Shown in pieces: positions 32,492 through 43,560 of a DNA stretch of 64,000 bases. The stretch covers positions 186,001-250,000 of the forward strand of contig JAIVFJ010000050.1 in assembly GCA_025765615.1 (NCBI GenBank), read 5' to 3'. Each line of letters begins with the position of its first letter. Position 1 is the first letter of the stretch. Made by a program: the position numbers and the translations under genes. The notes below the pieces were generated by a model. That model was not told the DNA's origin and did no database searches. It saw only the letters and a program-made list of their open reading frames with translations. Origin of the DNA: Zopfochytrium polystomum. Taxonomy: Eukaryota > Chytridiomycota > Chytridiomycetes > Chytridiales > Chytridiaceae.

Positions 32492-33127
32492 ATGGGTCCC
32501 CAACGGCGAAAGCGGATGCACCACAGGTGAGTGGGTTAAGTGACATCGCCACGGCGATCTTTCAAGCATCCGATGCAGCCCCCCACCCTTACGATCTGCA
32601 AAACTTTGACCTCCCCACTTCCCCCCTCTCCAGCATTCGAGATGTCAGTCGTGCTGCGAGAACACGGGCACGCACAAAGGACCTTGACCAGATCCACGAC
32701 GATCTCAAAGCGCCGGAAAAGCTTCTCTCTCAGCCCGAGGACGCGGATCTCCCTGGGCTCGGTCAGCACTACTGCCTCCAGGTGAGCGAGATTCCTGCTT
32801 GAGGCGCAAATCGATTGCAGACACCGTCGTTATTCAGTTTTGCTAACGACTACGAACTGTCAGTGCGCACGGTATTTCACCACCGCGGCAGCGCTCGACG
32901 CCCACTTGCAAACGAAGCTGCACAAGAAACGGTGATTCGAACTCGCAACACTCGCTTGCCGCCTTAACATCTCATTCATTCTCTCCGTTCAACTCAACAG
33001 CCTAAAACGACTGAAAGAAGAGCCGTACACGCAGAAGGAGGCAGAAGCCGCTGCCGGGCTTGGCACCGACAACAACCGGCGGCCGGCTGTTGAGGTTGGA
33101 TTGTCTGATGTTGCGATGCGAACGTAG
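32492..33127 (+). CDS. bud20: C2H2 zinc-finger ribosome-biogenesis factor (Bud20/ZNF593-like)
   Basis: Four exons: 32492-32526, 32634-32781, 32864-32931, 33001-33127, with all phases consistent; 125 aa. The start MGPQRRKRMHH is followed by a basic segment (RAARTRARTKDLDQIHDDL), the family signature DLPGLGQHYC-CARYF, one C2H2 finger (C-x2-C ... H-x5-H, ending HLQTKLHKKR), then LKRLKEEPYTQKEAEAAAGLG. This matches yeast Bud20 and human ZNF593, shuttling factors of pre-60S export. A TGCTAAC branch point is visible before exon 3. Intron 1 falls just after the short first exon, so the gene is easily missed. Confidence 0.92.
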
Positions 33128-33596
33128 AGCGGCCCCGACTAGTCAGATCGCTAGCCCACTCCTGTAGATTTGAAGGTTTTTGATTAAGTAAATCATTGAT
33201 TATGCACCGCATTTCGTTTCATGTGGGGAGCTCGAAGTGAACTGGACGGAGTACTCGTTCCGCCCTCGCCGAACTGGTGTCCGAATCTGGCGTCGCAGTC
33301 GCCGGTCGCACAGGACCACCCTGGCTGCGAGAGCTGCCGAGGGCTCCGCGACGTCTCCGTTCCTTCGAAGTCGTGTTTGTTGCCAACCGCGAGCTGGACT
33401 TGAGGCCCAAGCCGACATTCCCTACTCCCACCTCGAGACATATGATTCGCACGAAGAACTTTCGATGGAAAAGTCAGTGCAGTGCTCGAGACTAAAGTGG
33501 AGGGAAACAGTTGCTGGAACCGCATACTAAATCTTTGTTTCATTTTTGTTCGCAAAAAGCCCCTTGTCCACCTGTCTTGAGCCCACTGCAAAAGAA

Positions 33597-34157
33597 TCAC
33601 CTCCTCCCACCCGCTTTCCCACGGCCGCCTGCGCTGGGGCGACTGGCGCTGGGGCGACTGGTGGTACCGGCCTGGAAAGAGAGAGGCGACGAGAACGCTT
33701 TGCCGACCGCGCTCCACCCTGAGCTCTTCCCGCTCGACTTGGAACCGCTTGAGCCGGCGCCTACGCCGCCGCCTGCTGGTTTGGCTCCTTGCGGCTTCTT
33801 GTCCGGCAAGGCCGCGTGCTCGGGGATGCTCGCCAGCTTCGCCTTTGGTTGCGGTCTCGGCTGTGACTTGGCTGCGGGCCGCTCTTGGTTGACGGGACCG
33901 CCAAACTTGGGTTCGACGGGAGTGCGGCTGACGGAATACCCCCGAGAGAAGGGGCGGCGCGAGAAGGGAGAAGGTGAAGGAAGGGTTGGAGGTTGGTCGT
34001 AGGGGAGTGTTGCGTATGGTTACCCTCCTGGATTTTTTTTTCTTTTTCTTTTTTTTTTATTTGAAATGAGGCAGAGGACGCCTGTGGGAGAGTAGGCGAC
34101 CGCCAAGACGAACGCGACGGCGACGGCGAGGACGAGGAGGGCGAAGGTGCTGCGCAT
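33597..34157 (-). CDS. possible small signal-anchored, Pro/Ser-rich protein
   Basis: Tentative. ATG at 34157 (minus) opens MRSTFALLVLAVAVAFVLAV, a strong signal peptide or anchor, followed by YSPTGVLCLISN and a lysine run. A plausible acceptor (CCAG) near 34022 leads into a compositionally biased segment. The frame that ends at 33597 reads VEPKFGGPVNQERPAAK, IPEHAALPDKKPQGAKPAGG and a Gly/Ser/Lys tail. A joining intron cannot be proved. No family recognised. Confidence 0.3.
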
Positions 34158-34388
34158 GTTCCGTTGTGAGAGAGAACAAACTTTTCTGTGCGTGCGGTCA
34201 ATTCCACTTCGGGTTTGGTTGTGAAAAAACAAGACAGGCGGAAGCGTTGCGGACGTGGATGCGGGTTTGCGAATTGGGGCTGAGAGGCAGAGCATAACGA
34301 GCATAAGTGGCGGATGAGAGTGGATCGTTGACTGAATTGGCTCAGCCCGAGGCGGCGGCTGTTTAGTAGTGCCGGGAACTAATTCGGC

Positions 34389-34400
34389 AAGACACACAAA

Positions 34401-34441
<41 letters not shown>

Positions 34442-34505
34442 ACACACACACACACACACAACACACGCAACACAAACACAAACACAAACACAAATACAAA
34501 CACCA
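34389..34505. repeat. (CA)n and (ACAAAC)n low-complexity tract
   Basis: A CA tract of about 90 bases that passes into repeats of ACAAAC. It lies between the end of the F-box gene (34609) and the small minus-strand frame at 33597-34157. Confidence 0.9.
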
Positions 34506-34608
34506 GCAAAGAACATTTCCAGCTCGAATTCTGCCTGCCTGCCTTGGAGCTGGCTGCCCAGGTCGTAAACAGCACCTGAACCCGAACGGCACGAACCATG
34601 GGCTCAAC

Positions 34609-36156
34609 TTATATTTTACGTGTTTCATTGTCCCTGTCCTGTCCTACACCAGATTCCGGCGCCTTCATCAGATAGCACCGCATCTCTCGTCGCACATCCG
34701 CCCCTTCACCACCGGCTTTCGCCCACGCGTCCTCCACCACAACAAAGAAATCAAAGTCTTCTCTTCCGCACGGCAACGGCGCCGAGTGCACGCGTCGCCG
34801 CACCGCGTCCACGAGCGCCACAGATCGCAGCTGGTGGAACGCGTTGTCCACAGGACGCCTGTGCGTCGACGCCGTCGACGGCGTCCGCCACCTGGACCAA
34901 CAAAACAGCCGCGTCGCGTCCATCTGCATCGGCGACACCGACGCAATGTTGATGTCGCGTCCAAAGTCCAAAGTCATCCGCTGCGGCTGCGGTGGACCCT
35001 CCTTCTCGGCACTGGCGAGGTCGTCCCAATTGTACAGATCGACGGAGAACGGAGCGTTTATTCCCTTTTCGAGCAGCGCAATGCTTTGCGACGGCATGTG
35101 CACGATGCGGTCGATGGGAGACCGGGGCGTGATGACTGCATTGCAGAGCTGAAGAGTGCTGGCCGACGCTATTGGCTGCACGTCAAGGTCGTCACCAGCC
35201 TCGTTCGCCGCAAACACCACGGCCGCGTCGCTTTCTCCCCAGCCGTTCCTGGCCACGATGCATCCTGTTGCTGCTTTGGTGTCAAAGTAAATATACTTGA
35301 ACCTTGTGCTTCCTTCCCACAGCACTTGCAGCGCCCTTTCAGCACGGAGCGAAAACGGCTCCCTCCCAGTCGGCGAAGCGACACTGACGAGGTCCCTCCG
35401 TTGATCGTCCCACCGAAACAGTCGGCACGGTCCTAGTGAACCTGCAGGCACCTGCTCAAAGCTCGCAAGGAGGTCCGTGCCGTGCACCTGGCACAGGCGC
35501 GCCATAGTCGGATCGAGCCCGGCAGCCGCAGTGACAGGCTCCATCCGTCCTGTCCACATGTCGAAGAAAAACGTCCTGACGCGGCCGCCGTCAGCGCCAG
35601 GACGGAAGAGCATGCGCCCCACGCACCGCCGAAAGTAGCAGACCGTGGAGAGGGATCGGTCGTCTAGTATCTCCACATTCTCAACGTGCAGCACGCGGCG
35701 CGTGCAGACCCACCGCGGGGCCGCAGATCCGCGTCCGTCATCATCTTCGCTCTCGTCTTCCGTGGGGCGCGCTTCCTGCGGCGGCAACGCGGTCACACCA
35801 AACGGGACAAGGAGTAGCGGCTCGGGCGGCGCGAAAGGGCGAACGCCGCCGCCGGTGCTGGTTCCCGTCGCCGTAGGCGCCGTATATCGGCGGGCCAAAT
35901 CGATCAGTTCGTGCGGGGCAAGATCGCGCAGAAACGATCGCGGTAGGTACGGGCGCTGAGACGAAAGCCGGGAGAACGCCCCGTGGATCCAGACGGCGGT
36001 CGCGGTGTGGCTGTCGAGGAGGAACGTGTGGCGAAGTCGGCGGCAGGAGCTTGCGGAGGCCCAGATGCTGCGACCGTCGAGGTACCCCCCAACCGCGCTG
36101 AGGACGAAGTCGGGCAGGCTGAGGAGGTGCCGATTGCTGCCACCGCTGCTGCTCAT
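34609..36156 (-). CDS. F-box protein
   Basis: Single exon, 515 aa from ATG 36156 (minus); an upstream in-frame TTG adds 19 codons but is not needed. An N-terminal F-box at about residues 11-50 (LLSLPDFVLSAVGGYLDGRS, CRRLRHTFLLDS) predicts binding to Skp1 in an SCF ubiquitin ligase. The rest (for example VCYFRRCVGRMLF, FFDMWTGRMEPV, RFKYIYFDTKAATG, VDLYNWDDL) has regularly spaced aromatic strands that may form a beta-propeller-like substrate-binding region; this is an impression, since no repeat motif is clear. Divergent neighbour of the PTM1-like gene at 36835. Confidence 0.7.
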   Translation of the reverse strand: MSSSGGSNRHLLSLPDFVLSAVGGYLDGRSIWASASSCRRLRHTFLLDSHTATAVWIHGAFSRLSSQRPYLPRSFLRDLAPHELIDLARRYTAPTATGTSTGGGVRPFAPPEPLLLVPFGVTALPPQEARPTEDESEDDDGRGSAAPRWVCTRRVLHVENVEILDDRSLSTVCYFRRCVGRMLFRPGADGGRVRTFFFDMWTGRMEPVTAAAGLDPTMARLCQVHGTDLLASFEQVPAGSLGPCRLFRWDDQRRDLVSVASPTGREPFSLRAERALQVLWEGSTRFKYIYFDTKAATGCIVARNGWGESDAAVVFAANEAGDDLDVQPIASASTLQLCNAVITPRSPIDRIVHMPSQSIALLEKGINAPFSVDLYNWDDLASAEKEGPPQPQRMTLDFGRDINIASVSPMQMDATRLFCWSRWRTPSTASTHRRPVDNAFHQLRSVALVDAVRRRVHSAPLPCGREDFDFFVVVEDAWAKAGGEGADVRREMRCYLMKAPESGVGQDRDNETRKI

Positions 36157-36834
36157 CGCTCGCTTGCACGTCTTGGAAAACTGCTCCACCGGGACTGCCA
36201 ATCTTAGGGCCAAGCGTTAACTGTTCGGGTGCGAGCTGGGTGCGAGCTGGAATAACTTGGACTTCTGGCCTCTATTCGCAGCTCAAATGTTGCACTATGA
36301 AAATGCATGTGGGTTGCGGGCAAAGCATTCCATTTACTCTTGGCCGAGATTTGTTATTTCGCTCCAGCACGAGGATGGGCTGGCTCATTCCGATTAAAAG
36401 AGTGCGAAACAATCACAGCTTCCCAAGCGCTAGCACCATATGGGAGTTTGATGTGCTCCCAAACTCTCACGGGCGTAGCGCGCACGCGCCTCCCCACCTC
36501 CACCCCACCAAATTCGAGCTCCCGTAACGCTGAACCCCGCCGTGGTAACCTCCCTTTCGTTCAGCACCGCTCCTAAGGGCCGCGATCCGACAGACTCGCG
36601 CAAACTAGCTTTGCCGGGAAACGTGTCAGCTGACGATCTTGGGCCAGCACTACTGGCGTCGATGATGGGCGTAGAGGCGAAGAGGCAGTTTGCCGAGAGG
36701 CCGAAATACGCGAGCGGCGAAGGCCGAAGGAGGTGCAGCTGTGACACAACAGTGTGGGACATCATGAGAGTGGGGGTGGCGTTTCAGACAAGGAACAGTG
36801 CGATTGTGGCGCAAACGCAGATCAAATTCCAGCA
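36157..36834. other. bidirectional intergenic region
   Basis: 678 bp between two divergent genes (F-box on minus, PTM1-like on plus), so it should carry both promoters. No gene seen. Confidence 0.6.
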
Positions 36835-39225
36835 ATGTCTTGGCGGTCCGCACTCTCCACCGCAGCTGCGCCGGTCAACCTCTGGCGCTTCTCCCGGCAG
36901 CAGCGATCTCTCGCCGCAGCACCCTCTCGATCCGCGATATTTACCTTGCTGGTCGCCCTCCTCGTTGTTTTCGGACTGGCAGCTTCCCCGGCATTCGCTT
37001 ACGAGGATGAGCTCTGGGAGCACTCTCCGTCCCACTGCGCGGGCATGTGGTCGCCGTCGTCGATCCCGGGCATGGCGGGCAAGAACAGCACGATCTCGGT
37101 CAAGTTCTCGGAGATGTCGTTTCCCGCCGCTTTTACCGTGTTGAGTGCGTTAGATCTTTGATCTTTGACGTTGTTGCGCCTATGTTGAGCATTTTCGGTC
37201 TCGTGCATGGTTTTGCAATGCCCACCCCGCCAACTCCCACATCCAGTCTACAACTACAAGGACCAAGAAAAGCTCATCAACAAGACTGTGGGGCGCGCTG
37301 TAACGGTAAGGAAGATCTTTCTATGAACATCGAGCGATGCTCTTCTCTTGATTAAAACGACCATGTCCATCCAGTGCGGGGAGCCCAAAACCGTCGAAAC
37401 GGGCCAATGCCCGGCCTCCGCCCGCGGACAATTCATCGTCCAGGACACCACGACGCCCTTCGTCGCGCCGATCCTCAACGCCCTCGTCGAGTTCGACAAG
37501 GCGCCCGACGAGGGTGCAGACGGCCACAGCGCCTGGAGCGAGGTGTACGCCGTCGGCGTGACGGGGTTCTACTGCGTCCTGATCGAGCCGCTGGAGCTGG
37601 ACGCGAACAAGACGGTCGTCGACGTCATCCCAGATACGATTTTCACGGCGACGGTGTGGTGGGATAATCCGTATGGCGAGCTGCCGGGGTCCGAGTACCC
37701 AAAACTTCCGGTGGGGGCCGAAGAGTATTATTCTTTTGAGGGAGCCAGGCTGACGAGTTGCACCAACGCAGTTTTTCGGGTTCCTCGCGCTTACGTACTT
37801 TGTCATTGGCTGCGTTTGGCTTTTCGGCGCGTGGAGATCGTGGAAGGACCTGCTAATGCTGCAGCACTTTGTTACGGCGGTCATCTTTTTCTTGGTCGTC
37901 GAAATGGCGTTCAACTACGTAAGATCCTTGACTGCGTTCGTTGAGCATCAGCTTGTTTTGATGACGTGGAAACAGGGCTTCTACGCGTACTACAACGAGC
38001 ACGGCCGATCGAGTTTCTTCCTGCTCGTTATGGTTGTCGTCCTCAACGCCGGTCGTATCTCGATTTCCTTCTTTATGCTGCTGATTGTGGCGCTGGGATA
38101 TGGCGTCGTTCGGTGAGTTTAGTGTCACCGACTGGGGGTTTTTTCGACAGCTCACGATTCATTTCACAGACCAACGCTCGGCTCTAACATGACGAAGTGC
38201 CTTATTTTAACGGGGATCCACTTTGTCTCTGGCGTTCTGTACGCGACTGGATCTCTCGTGATTACAGACGTCACAGCGAAACTAGCAGTTATTTTCGCCC
38301 TCCCTCTTTCCGCCACGATGACAGCCTTCTACTTCTTCACTCTTCAGGTTTGATTGATTCGCGTTCGTCCCATCATCCATACTCAGAATTTGTATTTCGG
38401 ACTGCTAGGGCCTGGGATCGACGATGCGGACGCTCGAAGAGAGAAAGCAAACCGTCAAGCTGACAATGTACAAAAGTAAGACTTTGAGTTTGTCGCACCT
38501 GACACATTCAATGTGATTCTGACAATTCCGTCAAACCAAGATCTGCGAAACATTCTTGTTGCTTCTCTTGTGATCCTGCTTCTTTTCTTCGTAATCAACA
38601 TCGTGAGTGTCTCGCCGAATCGGGTTTCTAGTTTTGTTTGTCCGATCTCTTACCTCTTGCAAAAAGACCCTTTTCGGCGAGCGGAAGGACCCGAGACTCG
38701 TTCCAGTTCTGTGGAAGATTAAGTGGTTCCTGCTCGATGGATGGTGAGTTTGGACTTGTGATTGCTTCATTCTGCCGTGACATTTCTCGATATTCTTTAA
38801 TCCAACCGTGGATTGCGTTCTTGACAGGCTGAACACACTCTACTTCGCGGTGTTTGTGAGCATTGCATACTTGTGGAGACCGACGACAAACAATGAGCGA
38901 TACGGCCTTGACGAGTTTAGTTTTCAATTTTTCATGCAGCAAGCATCTGGCATCCTCGAATAGGACCGTTGACACGCTCAATTGACTTTCTTGCAGGCTC
39001 GCGAGCGACGATTTCGACGACGGCGCGGCCGACGACCCCGAAAACGGTATCAAGCTGCAGAACGTGTCGCGTCCAGCCGTCGTCAGCGCCGCCGACGGGT
39101 TCGGCGGGGAGGACGACGAGAAGGAGGAGGACCTGTTCCGATGGGCGGAGGAGAACACGGGAGAAGGCGCTGGCGGCTCGTCCTCGGGCGGCGGCGGAGG
39201 CGCGGCGGCGGGATCGTCGAGGTGA
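36835..39225 (+). CDS. PTM1/TMEM87-type Golgi seven-TM (GOST) protein
   Basis: Eleven exons: 36835-37144, 37247-37305, 37375-37710, 37772-37918, 37976-38112, 38170-38347, 38409-38475, 38541-38602, 38667-38743, 38828-38914, 38997-39225. All phases close, giving 562 aa. Signal peptide (FTLLVALLVVFGLAASPAFA), a lumenal GOLD-like domain (about residues 55-235) with Cys pairs, then seven TM segments with the family signatures VVLNAGRISISFFMLLIVAL, GYGVVRPTLG, LEERKQTVKLTMYKK and VLWKIKWFLLDGW. An acidic cytosolic tail follows (DDFDDGADD, EDLFRWAEENTG) with a Gly/Ser end. Length fits yeast Ptm1 (about 520 aa) and TMEM87A (about 555). The family works in Golgi/endosome trafficking, probably as a cargo or ion-handling membrane protein; exact activity is unsettled. 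Confidence 0.92.
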
Positions 39226-39296
39226 GGTGTTTTGTTTATTTTTCGCGCGCGCGGGTATCGTTTTGTGGTGCGTCGATGAGTTCTGACTCGTATCTT

Positions 39297-39379
39297 CGTG
39301 GGGAACACCTCGTAGTGTGAGAATATGACTGGGCGTTTGAGGAGCATGAAGTTTCTCACACTACGAGGCGTTCCACACG
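39297..39379. repeat. imperfect inverted repeat (27-bp arms)
   Basis: Arms 39297-39323 and 39353-39379 are reverse complements with two mismatches (core CCTCGTAGTGTGAGAA), separated by 29 bases. It lies 72 bp after the PTM1-like stop codon, so it could be a 3'-UTR hairpin or a small inverted-repeat element. Confidence 0.8.
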
Positions 39380-39573
39380 GTGTCTTCTGGCTAGTTGCTG
39401 CGTAGCTCGTATGGGATCGCATCACATAACACGAAACTCACCAAAAGTCGCGTGTCGAAGTCGTTCTTTGCTCGAGTGTGGCCTTGGATGGAAAACACCC
39501 TGACCTTTGTTGGATCCGGTGCGTCGGAAGTGGCTTCCAGAACAGAACGGACGAGGATAGCAGACACAGACCG

Positions 39574-39642
39574 ACGGCAGGCAGACCGACAGACCGACAG
39601 ACCGACAGACCGACAGACCGACAGACAGACAGGCAGACACAG
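39574..39642. repeat. (ACCGACAG)n minisatellite
   Basis: About six tandem copies of an 8-mer (CAGACCGA register), then CAGA-rich variants. About 150 bp upstream of the RGS gene start. Confidence 0.9.
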
Positions 39643-39788
39643 ACACGTTGTCATTTTACCCCCACACACCACGTCAAGGGCGGAGTAGTAGTAGCAGTAG
39701 ATATCAACAAGAACAATAACTGATCTCCTCACAATCCCCACATCCCACCGTGGCCGACGCTCTCCCCACCCTGCTACCCTCAAGAAGC

Positions 39789-42700
39789 ATGCCGGGCGAC
39801 GACGGAGATGGCTCTCCCTCCCAGCAGCAGCAACAGCAGCAGACAGAGTCCGGTCCGCCACCGCCCCCCCCGCTCTCCGCCGTGCCCCCCCACGTCACCC
39901 CCGCCGCCGCGAAGCGCATGAGCAACCTCACCATGGCCGGCCTGGGCGTGTCGCGCCTTCCGCCCCTTGCCTTATCCATCGACGAGTCCGCCTCGACAAC
40001 GGGCGCCCACTCCTCCGGATCCAAATTCGTTCCCGCCCCCATCTCAATCCCACACGCCAGCTCCCGCGAAGACTCCGAGTCCTCCCTCGCGCTCTCCTCC
40101 ACGGCAGACGCGCAGACCTCCCAAACCTCAACCTCCGAGCCGGGCTACCGCTCCTCAACGGGCACCGTCCTCGGCAGCACCAACAGCCCCAGCTCGCCCA
40201 ACGTTGCCGTCTCGCCGTGGTCCGATCCTCCCGACTCCGCTTCGGTGCGATCCGCCGGCTCTCTGCAATCCGTCGACAGCGGATCGACGACGGAGCGCCC
40301 CGTCTCGATCCAAGGCGGCGCGCCCCCGCACGTCCCGCCGCACCTCAAAAAGGGCGGCCTGATGAAGCGCGTCCTGGTCGCCATGTCGTCGCGCACCTCA
40401 TCGATCAGATCTTTGACGAACAACAACAACAACAACTCGTCCATAGGATCGCTGCGGCAGGGCGCCGGCGGATCCGTGTCGAGCAACAACAGCAACGAGA
40501 GCCTCAGCGACAAGGGCAGCAGCGACTCGCTGAGTTTGCCCGTCGGCAGGCTCGGCAAGGTGCACGAGGCGTTTATAAAGATCTTGCCGCGTGACGCAAA
40601 GTTTGTCGACTTAAAAGAGGAGCCGGAGGGCGAGGTGGAGCTAGAGGCTGACGCGGAGACGAAGCCCGCCGACGGGGTGATCGAGTCCCACCCGAAGGAG
40701 CTGTCCCTCGAGAAAAAGGCGTTGGGCGACTCGCTGTCGCAGCCGCTGTCGAGGATGGCGTTGAAAAAGATTCGAAAGATGGAGAGAGGTTTGCAGTGTG
40801 AAACTGTTTAGGTGTCTTATGACCTTATCTGACGGAATTCACTTCACAGTGGTCGCACGAATGAGATCGACAAAGAATGGGATCAAAGTGAGGGAGCGAT
40901 CACACGCGATGAGGCCAATTATAGATGCTTTTAAAGGTGAGGTTTTGCGTTGCTGACACGCTCCCTCCCCACTCTCACACCGGCATGCAACCAATCAATT
41001 CGGCGAAAGGTTCTCAACTCATTGAATGGCTCATGGCCAACTGCGGCCTCTTTGAGAAGGAGGAAGCAATCCGTTTTGCCCAGCAGCTTCTCGACTATGG
41101 TTACATCATCTCCGCCGACTACTTTACCGAGTTCAACGAAAGCCAAATTCTCATCTTCCAATCCCAATACCTTTGGTGCTCGCACCCGTGGAACATTTCA
41201 AAGCGAGGTGCGTTGAGGATTTGCGATGCGTTCAAAGTTAATCACTTTCGCTTACCCGCGCCACACGACAGATTACCTGCTATACCTTGCCAAAAGATAC
41301 GACAATTCGTACAACCCTCGCGCACCTTTGACCCCTCGCGAAGACATCCGGCGAAGGTCACTCGTGAAACACTACTTGAAGGAAATCGAGCTGTTTGAAG
41401 TCGGCATTCGGCGTCACGGCGAGTAAGTACTTCCGTCCATTTCCCTTTCGCCGCTTCCCTTCCCTGGAAAGACAGCACTCATTTTGAAACTGACTGAATT
41501 TCCAAGAATATTCGAGAGCCTCACCGAAAACGAGCAGCGGATTTTCTTGCTACAAGAGTGGGCGTTCTGGAACTATCAGCGACCGTTAGATGTTTGGGTA
41601 AGTCTTCAACTTGCAAGCGTGCCAACGTACCATCTAAACAAATCTTCAAAAGCGCGTGGACAAAGAGAAAGAGACAAGCGCTAATCAGGATCCTGAAGTC
41701 CGAGAGCAAGCCTTTGAGGTGAGAATTGTCGTGACGAATGCCAGCAAAGTCTCATAAAGCTTTGGTCCACAAGGCTGCACTTACCCCGGAAGGTCTTGTC
41801 ACGCATCTCGAAAGAAGACTAGAATACACGAAAGCGAACCTCCTAATGAATCGAAGCAAACCTTCGGTTTCCAGCAAGGCACTTGTGGAACGATGTCAGT
41901 TGCACCAGCCACTTGATCCTCTCGTCACAAGATCATTCGCAGTTGTCAATCCATACGTTAGCGACGATGTGGCATACTGGACAGAGCCTAGGTAATACAC
42001 CGTGCCCGTGCCTTCAATCCCGGTGGTGAAATTGAACTAGCCACCTCCCATCGGGAGGACCCAATTTCACTTTATAGGTCAGTCCCTTCCGCCCACCAGC
42101 TGCGGGTATGGTGCTACTCCTTCGCCGACCTCATCGCCGACCCGCTGGGCGTCGAAATCTTCACCGAGTTCCTCAAAACCGAGTTCTCGAACGAAAACCT
42201 CGACTTTTACCTCGCCGTGTGCAAACTGGACTCGATCGGGTCGTACACGGAGTTTGTCGCCGCCGCGATCGCCATCTTTGATGAGTTTGTCGCCGTCGGC
42301 GCGTCGAGGGAGCTCAACATCACGTCCGGGCTCCGCAAGCAGCTGACGGCAGTTTTTGGAGCGCTCAAGGAAAAGCTCGGAATCAAGACCGCCGCGCTGG
42401 CCCCGCCGCCAAGTCCCACGGACCCCACCAAGCCGGACTCGGCAAGTGTGTTCTCAGGGTCGACCGTCTACGTCGGAGCAGCCTCTTCGTCCACCGCCGC
42501 CAGTCCAACCAGCGCCACGTCCGCGGCCACTACCGACAGCAGCAGCAGCAGCCCCCCCGACACAGCGCAACCTCCCACCTCCCCGACCCGCACCACCTTC
42601 GACTTTGACCTCGCCCTGATCCGTGCAGACGCGAAGTGGCGTCTTCCCCCGGGCGTGTTCGCGCACGCACAGGACCACATTTACCAGCTGATGGCCAAGG

Positions 42701-42831
42701 ACTCGTACAACCGGTTTTTGCAGTCGGAGATCTTGGCGGTTCATTTGGTGCGGGAGGGGGTAAGGGAGATGGAGGGGGATTTTGGGTCGATCGTGCTGGC
42801 GGGGTCAGGGAAGCTGCGGCGTGGGTCGTAG
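39789..42831 (+). CDS. R7-like RGS protein (DEP, DHEX-like, GGL, RGS)
   Basis: Eight exons: 39789-40788, 40850-40936, 41010-41207, 41272-41422, 41507-41597, 41653-41718, 41750-41991, 42078-42831; phases close, 862 aa. Residues 1-320 are a low-complexity Ser/Pro/Gln region. DEP, about 325-425 (ERVVARMRSTKNGIKV, KGSQLIEWLM, LLDYGYI). DHEX-like helices, about 429-530 (DYLLYLAKRYDNSYN, LLQEWAFWNYQRP). GGL, about 541-600 (LERRLEYTKANLLM, SSKALVERCQ, LDPLVT), then NPYVSDDVAYW as in animal R7 proteins. RGS, about 620-840 (WCYSFADLIADPLG, FLKTEFSNENLDFYLAVCKL, AQDHIYQLMAKDSYNRFLQS). RGS domains speed GTP hydrolysis on G-alpha; a GGL binds a G-beta. The RGS domain is split by a Pro/Ser/Thr insert of about 90 aa. 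Start ATG 39789 is the first Met in the frame. Confidence 0.9.
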
Positions 42832-43560
42832 GGAAAAAAAAAAAAAATGAGGGTTATGACGGGCAGCACAGAGTGGGGGAACCGGCGGGGGAAAAGTGGT
42901 CTCGGGTGAGAGTTTTGAGGCGATAGATTGCGATTTCGGACAGTTTGGTTGATTTGGTCGATTTTTCCTCATTCGCATTGGCGTAAAACAATGATACCGG
43001 ATGCGCTTTGTTTGGGGGAAAAAAAGAAAAATCTTGATAGGCAGAATGGTATGAGCAGAGCAGTCAACAGCTGGGTCGAAAATCGATAGCCCAATTCCAA
43101 CACGGCCGAAGTTACCTCACCAGCACAAGATGCACCTTCTCCAGGCGGACGGGCGGCAAGATACCCAAGTTTGTTTTCCACTCCTATGTTCGAGTACTGT
43201 CCTGCGCCGACCATTTCTCACATCACGAGTGCAATTAAGGCACGGAAGGCTCGTCGTCACCATCCGCCCGCGTGACACTGGCAAACATCATCCTGTCGTC
43301 TGCCCGCCCAGCTGGGCGTCGGGTTGGGTGGAGTGTTTGCCCAGTCCATTCTTGTCTGCTGCTGCTCTTGCTGAATTTACCTTCCGTTTTTGGCCAACCG
43401 CAACCGAAAAAGGAAACTGCAGCGCATCGTTCCGCGACTGGGCAATCTCTCCCACGCCCAGTATTCATGCAGATACATAAAATAAAAAGAAGAAAGGACA
43501 CTCGCAACATGAAAACAAAAAGAAAAAGAAGGAAAGTCAAGCCAAGTCAAATCGAAGAAC
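42832..43560. other. upstream region of arrestin-like copy A
   Basis: No gene. From about 42960 on it resembles 45680-46228, the upstream region of copy B, with shared blocks around CCGTTTTTGG and AGTATTCATGCAGA and an AT-rich TATA-like stretch about 75 bp before each ATG. The promoter was therefore duplicated with the gene. Confidence 0.6.

Noticed and set aside
34020..34628. 202-aa minus-strand frame through the CA tract
   Set aside because: Its middle is Cys/Val runs from (GT)n. Only the last part (signal-anchor start at 34157) was kept as a tentative gene.
39574..39660. CRISPR-like array of short repeats
   Set aside because: The 8-mer units are contiguous without spacers; it is a minisatellite in a eukaryotic genome.
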